From Beijerinckiaceae bacterium (GTDB lineage Bacteria > Pseudomonadota > Alphaproteobacteria > Rhizobiales > Beijerinckiaceae), in contig WSYC01000006.1 of NCBI GenBank assembly GCA_009773635.1, positions 148,715 to 212,714 of the forward strand: DNA of 64,000 nucleotides. The letters run 5' to 3'. Below are positions 27,836-36,923 of this stretch, piece by piece. Made by a program: the position numbers and the translations under genes. The notes beneath the pieces are model-generated. The model was not told the DNA's origin. It made no database searches and saw only the letters and a list, made by a program, of their open reading frames with translations. Positions within the stretch are counted from its first letter, which is position 1. Each line of letters opens with the position of its first letter.

Positions 27836-29071
27836 ATGAACCAGCTTGAGACTGCGATTTCCGGCGTTGCTGGCGGGCTCGATGCTGGTCAGGATACCAT
27901 CACCAAAGGGCTCGAGGCGATCCGGATCCATCTGGGGATGGAGGTAGCCTATGTCTCTGAATTTGTCGGCGACCAGTCGGTCTTCCGTGCGGTCGATGCT
28001 CCCGGGCTCGATGCAGCCATCAAGGTCGGTGACACGAAGCCGCTCGATGACATCTTCTGCCGCCATATCCTGGCGGGCCGTCTGCCGGAACTGATGCCGG
28101 ATGTCGCGCAGGAGCCGCTGGCGATGTCGTTGCCGATCATGCGTGAGGTGCCGATCGGCGCGCATATCAGCGTGCCGATCCAGCTTGCGGGCGGGGAAAC
28201 CTACGGCATGTTCTGCTGCCTGAGCTTTCAGCCCAACCCCACGCTCAATGATCGCGATCTCAGGATGATGCGCGTTTTTGCCGATATGGCGGCGCATCAG
28301 ATCGGGCGGGATGTCGAAACCAACCGCATCCGCGACGAAAAGCGCAGTCGCATCCGGTCCGTTATCGAGACCGAGGCATTCTCGATCGTCTATCAGCCGA
28401 TCTTTGACTTTTACCAGGCGCAGCCGATCGGGTTCGAGTGCCTGTGCCGTTTTGCCGGTGAGCCTTATCGATCGCCGGACAAGTGGTTCAAGGAAGCCGG
28501 CGAGGTCGAGGCAGCCGTTCCGCTGGAGCTCGCGGTGATCCGCAAGGCCCTGCGCGAGGCGCGGAACCTGCCGCAGGGCCTCTATATTTCGGTCAATGCC
28601 TCGCCGGAGCTGATTCTGAGCGGCAGACTTCACATGACGCTCGGCGAGTTTTCCGATCTGCGCATCGTCGTCGAAGTGACCGAACACGCACAGGTGGCGG
28701 ATTACGCACAACTGGTTGCCGCGCTGGCCGAGCTTAAAGCCATGGGCGCCGCACTCGCGGTCGATGATGCCGGTGCCGGCTATTCGAGCCTCCAGCACAT
28801 CATTCAGCTCCGGCCCGACATCATCAAGCTCGACATCAGCCTGACGCGGGCTGTCGACACCGATCCCGCGCGCCGCGCCCTGATTTCCGCGCTGATCTTC
28901 TTTGCCCGCGAGACCGGTTGCCTGATGGTGGCCGAAGGCATCGAGACCGACGCCGAGCGCGAGACCTTGCGAGCGCTGGGCATTTCCAAGGGGCAGGGCT
29001 ATCTCCTCGGTCGCCCGATGGCGATCCGGCAGGCTGCGGGCCTGTTTGGCTCGACAAGCGCAGTCGCTTAG
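27836..29071 (+). CDS. GAF-EAL cyclic-di-GMP phosphodiesterase
   Basis: The 411-residue cytosolic protein has an N-terminal GAF-like sensor (about 20-165) and a C-terminal EAL domain (about 175-405) that hydrolyses c-di-GMP. Catalytic residues look intact: Glu201-x-Leu203-x-Arg205 (ECLCR in place of EALLR), Asn254 (SVNAS), Glu280 and Glu283 (EVTE), Asp310-Asp311 (VDDAGAGYSSL), Lys331 (IKLD), Glu367 (AEGIE) and the end GQGYLLGRP. There is no GGDEF domain and no membrane helix. It stands alone, 162 bases after lolD, with a weak GCAGG ribosome site. The ligand of the GAF domain is unknown. Confidence 0.9.
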   Translation: MNQLETAISGVAGGLDAGQDTITKGLEAIRIHLGMEVAYVSEFVGDQSVFRAVDAPGLDAAIKVGDTKPLDDIFCRHILAGRLPELMPDVAQEPLAMSLPIMREVPIGAHISVPIQLAGGETYGMFCCLSFQPNPTLNDRDLRMMRVFADMAAHQIGRDVETNRIRDEKRSRIRSVIETEAFSIVYQPIFDFYQAQPIGFECLCRFAGEPYRSPDKWFKEAGEVEAAVPLELAVIRKALREARNLPQGLYISVNASPELILSGRLHMTLGEFSDLRIVVEVTEHAQVADYAQLVAALAELKAMGAALAVDDAGAGYSSLQHIIQLRPDIIKLDISLTRAVDTDPARRALISALIFFARETGCLMVAEGIETDAERETLRALGISKGQGYLLGRPMAIRQAAGLFGSTSAVA

Positions 29072-29127
29072 GGACCTTTTTCGTTTTTCCATGCTTCTGC
29101 ATGCCGTTCGCGCCTGAACGCGCGCGC

Positions 29128-29175
29128 TTGACACTTGGTGCAAATCAAACTAGAACAAAGCAAGAACATTTGTTC
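29128..29175 (+). promoter_or_regulatory. Sigma-70-like promoter overlapped by an alphaproteobacterial SOS (LexA) box
   Basis: TTGACA (29128-29133), a 17-base spacer and TAGAAC (29151-29156) form a good vegetative promoter. GAAC-N7-GAAC, the LexA recognition pattern of alphaproteobacteria, lies at 29153-29167, covering the -10 element, and a further GTTC follows at 29172-29175. A repressor here would block polymerase directly. The box sits 44 bases before the start of a 33-codon gene and about 170 bases before dnaE, so SOS control of both is likely. Confidence 0.8.
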
Positions 29176-29210
29176 TGACGGTCGGATTTACAATCGATAC
29201 GGAGAGTGTC

Positions 29211-29312
29211 ATGCGAGCTGTGGAAGATATGATTGAGCTGGCTTCGATCGGCGCATTTTTCGCTATGATGGTGGTCTGGGCCGGCGTCAGCGCGAACTGG
29301 CCGCTGGTATAA
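29211..29312 (+). CDS. 33-residue single-helix membrane peptide under an SOS-type promoter
   Basis: An ATG at 29211, seven bases after GGAGAG, opens a 34-codon frame: MRAVEDMIELASIGA, then FFAMMVVWAGVSANWPLV. It has an acidic/amphipathic N-terminus (Glu5, Asp6, Glu9) and one strongly hydrophobic helix (about residues 8-27), so it should be an inner-membrane microprotein. It lies directly downstream of the promoter with the LexA-type box and 25 bases before dnaE. SOS-induced single-pass peptides that block cell division are known in alphaproteobacteria (SidA of Caulobacter, 29 residues); I claim only an analogy in size, topology and control, not homology. Confidence 0.72.
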   Translation: MRAVEDMIELASIGAFFAMMVVWAGVSANWPLV

Positions 29313-29337
29313 CGATTCAGGAACGGGGAGCGGGCAG

Positions 29338-32300
29338 ATGACGAAGGGACCAGGCTTCGTTCATTCGCCAGGGTATGTGCATCTGCATGTGCATTCCTCC
29401 TTCTCGTTGCTGGAAGGCGCGCTGCAGATCGGCAAGCTCGCGGAGCTGGCCAAGGCCGACAAGATGCCGGCGCTGGCGATCACCGACACGAACAACCTGT
29501 TCGGTGCGCTCGAATTTTCCGAAAAGATGTCCGGCTCCGGTATCCAACCGATCGTCGGGATCGAGTTGGTGATCGATTTTGCCGATCGCCCGGTGGCGCG
29601 CAACCGGCCCAATTCCGCACAGGAATCCCGCGGCGCGCTCGTGCTGCTCGTCGCTGACGCCGAGGGTTACGCCAACCTGATGGCGCTTTCGAGCCGGGCC
29701 TTCATGGAAACACCGTCGTCTGACACGGTTCATCTGCCGGTCGAGGCACTTGAGGGACGAACGGCCGGGTTGATCGCCCTGACCGGCGGCGGTGTCGGGG
29801 CGATTGACCGGGCCTTCGGGCTTGGCGGCGTTGAGCTGGCGCGGGAGCGGCTCGCGCGGCTGAAGCGCCTGTTCCCCTCGACCCTCTATGTGGAAATCGA
29901 GCGGTTCGGCCTTCAGGAAACACGCGCCATCGAGCCGGCGCTGGTCGATCTTGCGATCGAGGCGGGCCTGCCGGTGGTGGCCGCCAACAATGTCCACTTC
30001 GGCGCCGCCAGTGATTTCGAGGCGCATGATGCCTTGCTCTGCATCGCCGGCGGGCGGTCCATCGACGAGACGGATCGTCGACGGCTGACACCAGAGCACC
30101 GTTTCAAGACGCGGGCCGAGATGATGGCGCTCTTCGCGGACATGCCGATGGCGCTGGCGGCGACGGTGGAGATCGCGCAGCGCTGCCACTACCGCCCAAG
30201 GACACGCAAGCCGATCCTGCCCCAGTTTACCTCCGGCTCGGAGGAGGGGGCCGAGGCTGCCGAACTCAAACGCCAGGCCGGGATCGGGCTCGCCGCGCGG
30301 CTGGCGGCGCATGGGCCCGCGCCGGGCCTTGCCGTCTCGGATTACGAGGAGCGCCTCGCTTTCGAACTCGGCGTGATCGAGCGGATGAACTATCCCGGCT
30401 ACTTCCTCATCGTGGCGGACTTTATCCAGTGGGCGAAGCAGCAGGGCATTCCGGTCGGGCCGGGGCGCGGTTCGGGCGCGGGCTCTCTGGTCGCCTATTC
30501 ACTCACGATTACTGACCTTGACCCCCTGAGGTATGGGCTGTTTTTCGAGCGCTTCCTGAACCCGGAACGCGTGTCGATGCCGGACTTCGATATCGATTTC
30601 TGTCAGGATCGGCGTGACGAGGTCATTCGCTACGTCGTCCAGCGCTATGGCGAGGGCCGCGTCGCGCAGATCATCACCTTCGGTTCCTTGCTCGCGCGCG
30701 GCGTGATGCGGGATGTCGGCCGCGTTCTCGGCCTGCGTTATGGCGAGGTTGATCGGCTGACCAAGATGGTGCCGCAGAACCCGGCCAATCCGGTTACACT
30801 GGCCAAAGCGATTGAGGAGGAGCCGCAACTCCGCGCCGCCGCGCAGGAGAACGAGGCCGTCGGGCGTATGCTCGATATCGCCCAGAAGCTGGAAGGACTT
30901 TACCGCCACGCCTCGACGCATGCCGCCGGCATCGTGATCGGCGATCGGCCGCTGGAAGAGTTGGTGCCGCTCTACCGTGATCCCAAATCCGATATGCCGG
31001 TGACGCAGTTCAACATGAAATGGGTCGAGCCGGCCGGACTGGTGAAGTTCGACTTCCTTGGCCTGAAAACACTCACGGTGCTGCAAGGGGCGGTCAATCT
31101 TCTGGCGCGGCAGGGCATCGCGATCGACCTTTTGGCGATCCCGCTCGACGATGCGCCGAGCTACGCCATGCTCTCGCGCGGGGAAACGGTCGGCGTTTTC
31201 CAGGTGGAATCAGGCGGCATGCGGCGCGCGCTCGTCGATATGAAGCCGGATCGGATCGAGGATATCATCGCGCTGGTGGCGCTCTACCGGCCAGGTCCGA
31301 TGGCGAATATTCCGGTCTATTGCGACGTGAAGCACGGGCGGCGCGAGGCGGATTACGCGCATCCGCTGCTCAAGCCGATCCTCGAGGAAACCTGCGGCGT
31401 CATCGTCTATCAGGAGCAGGTGATGCAGATCGCCAAGGTGATGTCCGGCTATTCGCTCGGCGAGGCGGATATGCTGCGTCGCGCGATGGGCAAGAAGATC
31501 AAGGCCGAGATGGACGCCCAGCGCGCCCGCTTTGTCGAGGGCGCGGTCGAAAACGGCGTTGCCGAAGCCGATGCGGATTCGATTTTCGACCTGCTCGCGC
31601 GCTTTGCGGATTACGGCTTCAACAAGAGCCACGCAGCGGCCTATGCCGTGGTCGCCTATCAGACGGCGTATTTGAAGGCCAATCATCCGGTCGAATTTCT
31701 GGCGGCGTCGATGAGCCTTGAATTGTCGAACACGGACAAGCTCGGCGAGTTCCGGCGCGAGGCGCAGCGGCTGGGCATCCGGGTCGAGCCGCCCGATGTC
31801 AACCGCTCCGACGTCACCTTCGATGTCCAGCAGGGTGCGATTCTCTACGCACTGGCGGCAATCAAAGGGGTGGGCACGGAAGCAGCACGCTCGATCGTGA
31901 TTGCGCGCGGTGACAAGCCCTTCAAATCCCTGACGGATTTTGCACGGCGGATCGACCCGCGGCAGATCAACAAGCGCACGCTTGAACAGCTGATCGGCGC
32001 CGGCGCGCTCGATTGCCTTGATGCCAACCGCGGCCGGCTGATCGCGGGGCTGGAAGCCATTGTGGCGGAGGCCAATGCACATGGCGTCGAAGTAGCGACG
32101 GGGCAGGCGGGGCTCTTCGGGGGCGGGGAAGGAGCACCGCTTATCCTGCCCGAGGTCGAGCCGCTGACCTTGCCCGAGCGATTGCGGCGCGAGCATGCGG
32201 CGGCTGGTTTTTTTCTCAGCGGCCACCCGCTGGATCAGTTCTCCACCTTGCTCGATCGGGCGTCGCTTAGTGATTTCGTGACCTTCCAGCGCGCCGTGCG

Positions 32301-32817
32301 TAATGGCGCCTCGCACGCCCGGCTTGCCGCGACCTTGCTGGATATCGACGTCAAGCGCACCCGCAATGGCAACAAGATCGCGATCCTCTCGCTGTCGGAT
32401 CGCACGGGGCAGTTCGAGGCGATGTTGTTTTCCGAGATGATGGCGCAGAAGCGGGCGCTGCTGGAACCGGGCGCGCCGCTGTTTCTGACACTTGCCGGCT
32501 CGATCGACGGGGAGGATCTGCGCATCCGCATCCTGGATATGGAGGCGCTCGACAAGGCGTTGCAGCGCTCGCAGAAGGGTATCCGGATTTTTGTTTCCGA
32601 ACTGGCGGTTGTCGGCGGGCGCGGACGCGCGGAAACGCCGATCATCGGGCTCGACAAGGCGCTGCGCCGGGGGGGCGATGGCGAGATTGCGATCACGGTG
32701 ATGCTGTCGGATGGCGGCGAAGTCGACCTGCGCCTGCCGGGGCGTTTCGATCTCGGCGCCCAGCAGATGGCGGCACTGGCGGGGGTGCCCGGTATTCTCG
32801 ACGTCAAGCCCTATTGA
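29338..32817 (+). CDS. dnaE: DNA polymerase III alpha subunit
   Basis: DnaE is the replicative polymerase subunit. The 1159-residue protein starts with a PHP domain (YVHLHVHSSFSLLEGA, about 12-28). Polymerase palm residues are PDFDIDF (Asp416, Asp418) and Asp572 in VKFDFLGLK; RPGPMANIPVYCDVKHGR and GFNKSHAAAYAVVAYQTAYLK mark the fingers region. The tandem HhH, OB-fold (about 1000-1070) and C-terminal region follow. Length is that of replicative DnaE1, not of the shorter error-prone DnaE2/ImuC. It starts 25 bases after the small peptide gene, so part of its transcription may come from the SOS-type promoter. Confidence 0.97.
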   Translation: MTKGPGFVHSPGYVHLHVHSSFSLLEGALQIGKLAELAKADKMPALAITDTNNLFGALEFSEKMSGSGIQPIVGIELVIDFADRPVARNRPNSAQESRGALVLLVADAEGYANLMALSSRAFMETPSSDTVHLPVEALEGRTAGLIALTGGGVGAIDRAFGLGGVELARERLARLKRLFPSTLYVEIERFGLQETRAIEPALVDLAIEAGLPVVAANNVHFGAASDFEAHDALLCIAGGRSIDETDRRRLTPEHRFKTRAEMMALFADMPMALAATVEIAQRCHYRPRTRKPILPQFTSGSEEGAEAAELKRQAGIGLAARLAAHGPAPGLAVSDYEERLAFELGVIERMNYPGYFLIVADFIQWAKQQGIPVGPGRGSGAGSLVAYSLTITDLDPLRYGLFFERFLNPERVSMPDFDIDFCQDRRDEVIRYVVQRYGEGRVAQIITFGSLLARGVMRDVGRVLGLRYGEVDRLTKMVPQNPANPVTLAKAIEEEPQLRAAAQENEAVGRMLDIAQKLEGLYRHASTHAAGIVIGDRPLEELVPLYRDPKSDMPVTQFNMKWVEPAGLVKFDFLGLKTLTVLQGAVNLLARQGIAIDLLAIPLDDAPSYAMLSRGETVGVFQVESGGMRRALVDMKPDRIEDIIALVALYRPGPMANIPVYCDVKHGRREADYAHPLLKPILEETCGVIVYQEQVMQIAKVMSGYSLGEADMLRRAMGKKIKAEMDAQRARFVEGAVENGVAEADADSIFDLLARFADYGFNKSHAAAYAVVAYQTAYLKANHPVEFLAASMSLELSNTDKLGEFRREAQRLGIRVEPPDVNRSDVTFDVQQGAILYALAAIKGVGTEAARSIVIARGDKPFKSLTDFARRIDPRQINKRTLEQLIGAGALDCLDANRGRLIAGLEAIVAEANAHGVEVATGQAGLFGGGEGAPLILPEVEPLTLPERLRREHAAAGFFLSGHPLDQFSTLLDRASLSDFVTFQRAVRNGASHARLAATLLDIDVKRTRNGNKIAILSLSDRTGQFEAMLFSEMMAQKRALLEPGAPLFLTLAGSIDGEDLRIRILDMEALDKALQRSQKGIRIFVSELAVVGGRGRAETPIIGLDKALRRGGDGEIAITVMLSDGGEVDLRLPGRFDLGAQQMAALAGVPGILDVKPY

Positions 32818-33052
32818 GCGGCCGGAGCCTTTGGTGGAGGCGGGTACCGCGAGGTCCGGCCTTCGGACGAGACCAGCTCGCGGGGAGACTCTTGCCAGGT
32901 TGTTTGTCGTTTCCGGTATCGGCGGGCTTGCTTTTTCCCTGCTGATGGATTAGGCGCGCTCTATTCCTCACGCAGGGTTTCGATTTTTATCGATCCGGTG
33001 TCGCCGGTCGTCGGCGGCAGTCCCTGCGGCGGCTCAACCGGAGAAGACATCT

Positions 33053-34048
33053 ATGGCACTGCCCGAATTTTCCATGCGCCAGCTTCTGGAAGCTGGTGCG
33101 CACTTTGGCCACCAGTCCCACCGCTGGAACCCGAAGATGGCTCAGTACATCTTTGGCACCCGCAACAACATCCACATCATCGATCTTGCGCAGTCTGTGC
33201 CGATGCTGCATCGCGCGCTGGAAGCCGTTTCGGACACGGTCGCCCGTGGCGGACGCATCCTGCTCGTCGGGACGAAGCGCCAGGCGCAGGACCCGATCGC
33301 CGCCGCCGCGAAGGCTTCGGCGCAGTATTATGTCAATTCGCGCTGGCTCGGCGGCATGCTGACCAACTGGAAGACGATCTCGAATTCGATCGCGCGCCTG
33401 CGCAAGGTTGACGAGACGCTGGCTTCGGGCGCGCATGGCCTGACCAAGAAAGAGCGCCTGATGCTGGCGCGCGAGCAGGCCAAGCTGACGCGTGCGCTCG
33501 GCGGTATCAAGGATATGGGCGGCACGCCGGACCTCCTGTTCGTGATCGACACGAACAAGGAACAGCTTGCCATTCAGGAAGCCAACCGCCTCAATATCCC
33601 GGTTGTCGCGATCGTCGACACCAACTGCGATCCGGATGGCGTGACCTTCCCGATCCCGGCGAACGACGATGCCGGCCGTGCGCTCGCACTTTACTGCGAC
33701 CTCGTGGCGCGTGCCGCGATCGACGGGATTTCGCGTGGCCAGTCCTCGCTCGGCGTTGATCTGGGTGCCTCGACGCAGCCGATCGCCGAAGAGCTGCCGG
33801 TTGTTGCGGCGCCGGCTGGCGGCTTCATGCCGCTCTCGGCCCCGCAGGGCGCCCCGGATGACCTCACCAAGCTCGGTGGTGTCGGCCCGCAGATCGTGAC
33901 CAAGCTCAATGAATACGGCGTGTTCCATTTCTGGCAGCTCGCCGCCATGACCGAAGCCGATGTCGCTGCGCTCGACGCGTCGCTGAAGCTCAACGGTCGT
34001 GCGACCAAGGAAAACTGGCTCGAAACGGCCCGCGCGCTCGCGGCCTGA
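33053..34048 (+). CDS. rpsB: 30S ribosomal protein S2 with C-terminal helix-hairpin-helix extension
   Basis: S2 is a late-assembling small-subunit protein at the base of the head, needed for S1 binding. The 331-residue protein carries the usual S2 domain (about 1-230; [21 protein letters not shown] [29 protein letters not shown]), then an Ala/Pro-rich linker and an extra domain (about 265-331) with [20 protein letters not shown] and GVFHFWQLA. This extension is known in Rhizobiales. It resembles the C-terminal domain of NuoE in this window (5157-6374). The 235-base leader has no gene. tsf follows after a hairpin. Confidence 0.97.
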   Translation: MALPEFSMRQLLEAGAHFGHQSHRWNPKMAQYIFGTRNNIHIIDLAQSVPMLHRALEAVSDTVARGGRILLVGTKRQAQDPIAAAAKASAQYYVNSRWLGGMLTNWKTISNSIARLRKVDETLASGAHGLTKKERLMLAREQAKLTRALGGIKDMGGTPDLLFVIDTNKEQLAIQEANRLNIPVVAIVDTNCDPDGVTFPIPANDDAGRALALYCDLVARAAIDGISRGQSSLGVDLGASTQPIAEELPVVAAPAGGFMPLSAPQGAPDDLTKLGGVGPQIVTKLNEYGVFHFWQLAAMTEADVAALDASLKLNGRATKENWLETARALAA

Positions 34049-34082
34049 TCGGCCCCGGCTCCGGCCGGACCCAGCATCGAGC

Positions 34083-34114
34083 AAGAGGCCGCAGCCGCAG
34101 GGTTGCGGCTTCTT
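34083..34114 (+). terminator. Hairpin between rpsB and tsf (attenuator or weak terminator)
   Basis: AAGAGGCCGCA (34083-34093) pairs with TGCGGCTTCTT (34104-34114) with one G-T type mismatch, followed by GTTGAGCTTTTGAC. The short T-run comes late, so it may only reduce read-through from rpsB into tsf, or mark a processing point. Confidence 0.55.
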
Positions 34115-34160
34115 GTTGAGCTTTTGACAGCATAACGAACACAACAGAAAGGGATCAGCC

Positions 34161-35090
34161 ATGGCGGCGATTACCGCGGGACTGGTGAAGGAACTGCGCG
34201 AGAAGACCGACGCAGGGATGATGGATTGCAAGGCCGCGCTCACCGAGACGGGGGGCGATATGGAAGCGGCGGTGGATCTGCTGCGCAAGAAGGGCCTCGC
34301 CAAAGCGGCCAAGAAGGCTGGCCGCGTCGCCGCTGAAGGCCTCGTTGGCCTCACGGTGAAGGGCACCAAGGGCGTCGTCGTCGAGCTCAACTCGGAAACG
34401 GATTTCGTGGCGCGCAACGAGCAGTTCCAGGCGATGGTGCGCTCGGTTGCGGACGTTGCCCTGACCACGGGCACCGATGTCGAGGCGCTCAAGGCGGCAG
34501 CCTTCCCCGGTGGCGGTTCGGTGCAGGATGCCATCACGAACCTCGTCGCGACGATCGGCGAGAACATGTCGCTGCGCCGTGCGGCCGCGCTGTCGGTCAA
34601 TGCCGGCGTCGTGGCGCAGTATCTCCACAACGCGGTTGGCGACGGCCTTGGCAAGATCGGCGTGCTCGTCGCGCTCGAATCGACCGGCAACACCGAGGCG
34701 CTCGGCGCTATCGGTCGTCAGGTCGCGATGCATGTCGCGGCGGCCAACCCGCAGGGCCTCGATGCCACGTCGATCCCGGCAGATGTGATCGCGCGCGAGC
34801 GGGCGGTGCTGGCCGACAAGGCCAAGGCCTCCGGCAAGCCGGATAACGTCGTCGAGAAGATTGTCGAGTCGGGCCTCAAGACCTACTTCAAGGAAGTCAG
34901 CCTCGTCGATCAGATGTTCGTGCATGATTCCTCGAAAACCGTGACGCAGGCGATCAAGGAAGCCGAGAAGGCCGTCGGCGCGCCGATCGTGCTCAAGGGT
35001 TTCATCCGCTATGCGCTCGGCGAAGGCATCGAAAAAGAAACCTCTGATTTCGCGGCGGAAGTGGCTGCGGCGGTTGGCGGAAACGGCTAA
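34161..35090 (+). CDS. tsf: Elongation factor Ts
   Basis: EF-Ts is the nucleotide exchange factor for EF-Tu. The 309-residue protein has the signature [25 protein letters not shown] (about 8-32) and the second family signature [16 protein letters not shown] (about 74-89), followed by the paired core domains. Length is typical. AGAAAGGGATC precedes its ATG. A strong terminator-like hairpin follows at 35140. Confidence 0.98.
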   Translation: MAAITAGLVKELREKTDAGMMDCKAALTETGGDMEAAVDLLRKKGLAKAAKKAGRVAAEGLVGLTVKGTKGVVVELNSETDFVARNEQFQAMVRSVADVALTTGTDVEALKAAAFPGGGSVQDAITNLVATIGENMSLRRAAALSVNAGVVAQYLHNAVGDGLGKIGVLVALESTGNTEALGAIGRQVAMHVAAANPQGLDATSIPADVIARERAVLADKAKASGKPDNVVEKIVESGLKTYFKEVSLVDQMFVHDSSKTVTQAIKEAEKAVGAPIVLKGFIRYALGEGIEKETSDFAAEVAAAVGGNG

Positions 35091-35139
35091 GCTCGGCTTT
35101 CCGCTTACCCGACTACACGAATCGAGTATGGGAATGATC

Positions 35140-35162
35140 AAGGCGGCGCGAGCCGCCTTTTT
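35140..35162 (+). terminator. Rho-independent terminator after tsf
   Basis: AAGGCGGC (35140-35147), loop GCGA, and GCCGCCTT (35152-35159) form a perfect 8-bp GC-rich stem running into TTTTTC. It separates rpsB-tsf from pyrH. Confidence 0.85.
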
Positions 35163-35226
35163 CGTGAGAGCAGCCGATACAGTCGCACCGGCTCACACTT
35201 CGAGACGACAAAAAAAGGAAACAGCC

Positions 35227-35967
35227 ATGACCGTAACAGGCGTCGAACGCGGCGGCGTGCCGATCTTCAAGCGCGCGCTGGTGAAGCTTTCCGGCGAGGC
35301 GTTGCTCGGCAGCGAGGCTTTCGGAATCCACCAGCCGACGGTCCGCCAGATCGCGGAAGATCTCATCGAGGCGATCGAGCTCGGGGTCGAGATCGCGGTC
35401 GTGGTCGGCGGCGGCAACATCTTCCGCGGCGCACAGATGCACGGCATGGGGCTGTCGCGCCCGGCCGCCGATTCGATGGGCATGCTCGGCACGGTGATGA
35501 ACGTCATCGCGCTCGAGGCACAGCTCACGGCGCTCGGCCAGCCCGCGCGCGCGATGTCCGGTGTGGCGATGCCCTCCGTTGTGGAAACCTACACGCGCCA
35601 GCAGGCGCAGGACCATCTCTCCAAGGGGCGCATCGTGCTTCTTGCGGGCGGCACCGGCAATCCGTTTTTCACCACCGATACCGGCGGCGCGCTCCGGGCG
35701 GCGGAGCTGGAATGCGATGTGCTGCTCAAGGCGACGCAGGTCGATGGCGTCTATACCGCCGATCCACGCAAGGACCCGGCCGCGAAGCGCTATGAAACGG
35801 TCACTTTCGACGAGGTGCTGCGCAACGATCTCAAGGTGATGGACACGGCAGCTTTCGCGCTGGCACGGGACGCCAAGTTGCCCATCGCCGTTTTTTCTAT
35901 TCAGGAACGCGGCTCGATCGCGGCGGTTCTGCGCGGCGAGGGGCATTCGACGCTGGTGACCCTTTAA
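35227..35967 (+). CDS. pyrH: UMP kinase
   Basis: PyrH phosphorylates UMP to UDP. The 246-residue protein from ATG 35227 (preceded by AAAAGGAAACAGCC) belongs to the amino-acid kinase fold: RALVKLSGEALLG (phosphate loop, about 13-25), VVVGGGNIFRG (about 59-69), RPAADSMGMLGTVMN and FTTDTGGALRAAELECD-type substrate loops, then KATQVDGVYTADPRKDP. It is the usual hexameric bacterial enzyme, regulated by GTP and UTP. Transcription probably starts in the gap after the tsf terminator. Confidence 0.97.
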   Translation: MTVTGVERGGVPIFKRALVKLSGEALLGSEAFGIHQPTVRQIAEDLIEAIELGVEIAVVVGGGNIFRGAQMHGMGLSRPAADSMGMLGTVMNVIALEAQLTALGQPARAMSGVAMPSVVETYTRQQAQDHLSKGRIVLLAGGTGNPFFTTDTGGALRAAELECDVLLKATQVDGVYTADPRKDPAAKRYETVTFDEVLRNDLKVMDTAAFALARDAKLPIAVFSIQERGSIAAVLRGEGHSTLVTL

Positions 35968-36147
35968 TCTGGTCCCGGCATGCTTGCCGCGAGAATCGAA
36001 CGCGCTGAAAAGCCGGGCTTGCGGAAAACGGGACGCGTCGCTTGATCTTTTCCGGCGCATCCGACAAGGAAATCAGCAGAATTTCTGACGGAACTGCCCT
36101 CGGGTCGGCTTTGGCCCGATGCGGACCGCACCACGAAGGAGCTTCAG

Positions 36148-36705
36148 ATGAGCGGATACGATCTCAACGACGTCAAGCGCCGCATGGCCGGCGCGGTGAC
36201 TGCGCTGCGCAATGATTTCTCGTCGCTGCGGACCGGGCGGGCATCTGCCAATATTCTTGACCCGATCGAGGTCGAGGCGTATGGCGCCCGCATGCCGCTC
36301 AGCCAGGTCGCGACCGTGACGGCGCCGGAACCGCGCCTGCTTTCGGTGCAGGTCTGGGATCGCAGCATGGTCCAGCCGACCGAAAAAGCACTGCGCGAAT
36401 CGCCGCTCGGCTTCAACCCGCAGACCGAGGGCCAGACGATCCGCATCCGCCTGCCGGAACTCAACGAGCAGCGGCGCAAGGAAATGGTCAAGGCCGCGCA
36501 TAAATATACCGAGGCCGCGCGCGTCGCCGCCCGGCATGTGCGTCGCGATGCGCTTGATGTGCTCAAGAAGCTCGAAAAGGACGGCAAGATGAGCGAGGAC
36601 GATTCCGCGCGCAACGCCGACCAGGTCCAGAAGGCGACTGACAGCACCATCGCTGAAATCGATGCCACGCTGGCGCAGAAGGAAAAGGAGATCATGCAGG
36701 TCTAG
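36148..36705 (+). CDS. frr: Ribosome recycling factor
   Basis: RRF splits the post-termination ribosome with EF-G. The 185-residue protein has the family pattern [28 protein letters not shown] (about 18-45), then [32 protein letters not shown] and [22 protein letters not shown]. Length and start (AAGGAGCTTCAG before ATG) are typical. Confidence 0.98.
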   Translation: MSGYDLNDVKRRMAGAVTALRNDFSSLRTGRASANILDPIEVEAYGARMPLSQVATVTAPEPRLLSVQVWDRSMVQPTEKALRESPLGFNPQTEGQTIRIRLPELNEQRRKEMVKAAHKYTEAARVAARHVRRDALDVLKKLEKDGKMSEDDSARNADQVQKATDSTIAEIDATLAQKEKEIMQV

Positions 36706-36923
36706 GCTTCGGCCGTTCCTGCTGATCTGCCGTTCTTTTTTGTGGAGTGCCGCGTCTTGCTGCCCAGGATAACCACCCGGAAGGGGGCTGATCCGGCAAA
36801 AGCTGCGAATAGTCGGTGTGCGGTGCTTGCGTGTCTTTGCCCGGCAGCGCATCAATGAGGGAATGGGCTCCCGCTGCTCCCTTGAGGGCATGGTGATGTC
36901 TGCCTTCAGGTTTCCTGGGAGGG

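Noticed and set aside
32818..33052. A short open frame in the gap between dnaE and rpsB
   Set aside because: It has no ribosome site and begins inside dnaE in another frame; the region is better read as the rpsB leader.
35968..36070. A fourth copy of the palindromic element in the pyrH-frr gap (contains GGAAAACGGG and CTTTTCC)
   Set aside because: The stem pairing and the 28-base spacing seen in the three true copies are not present.
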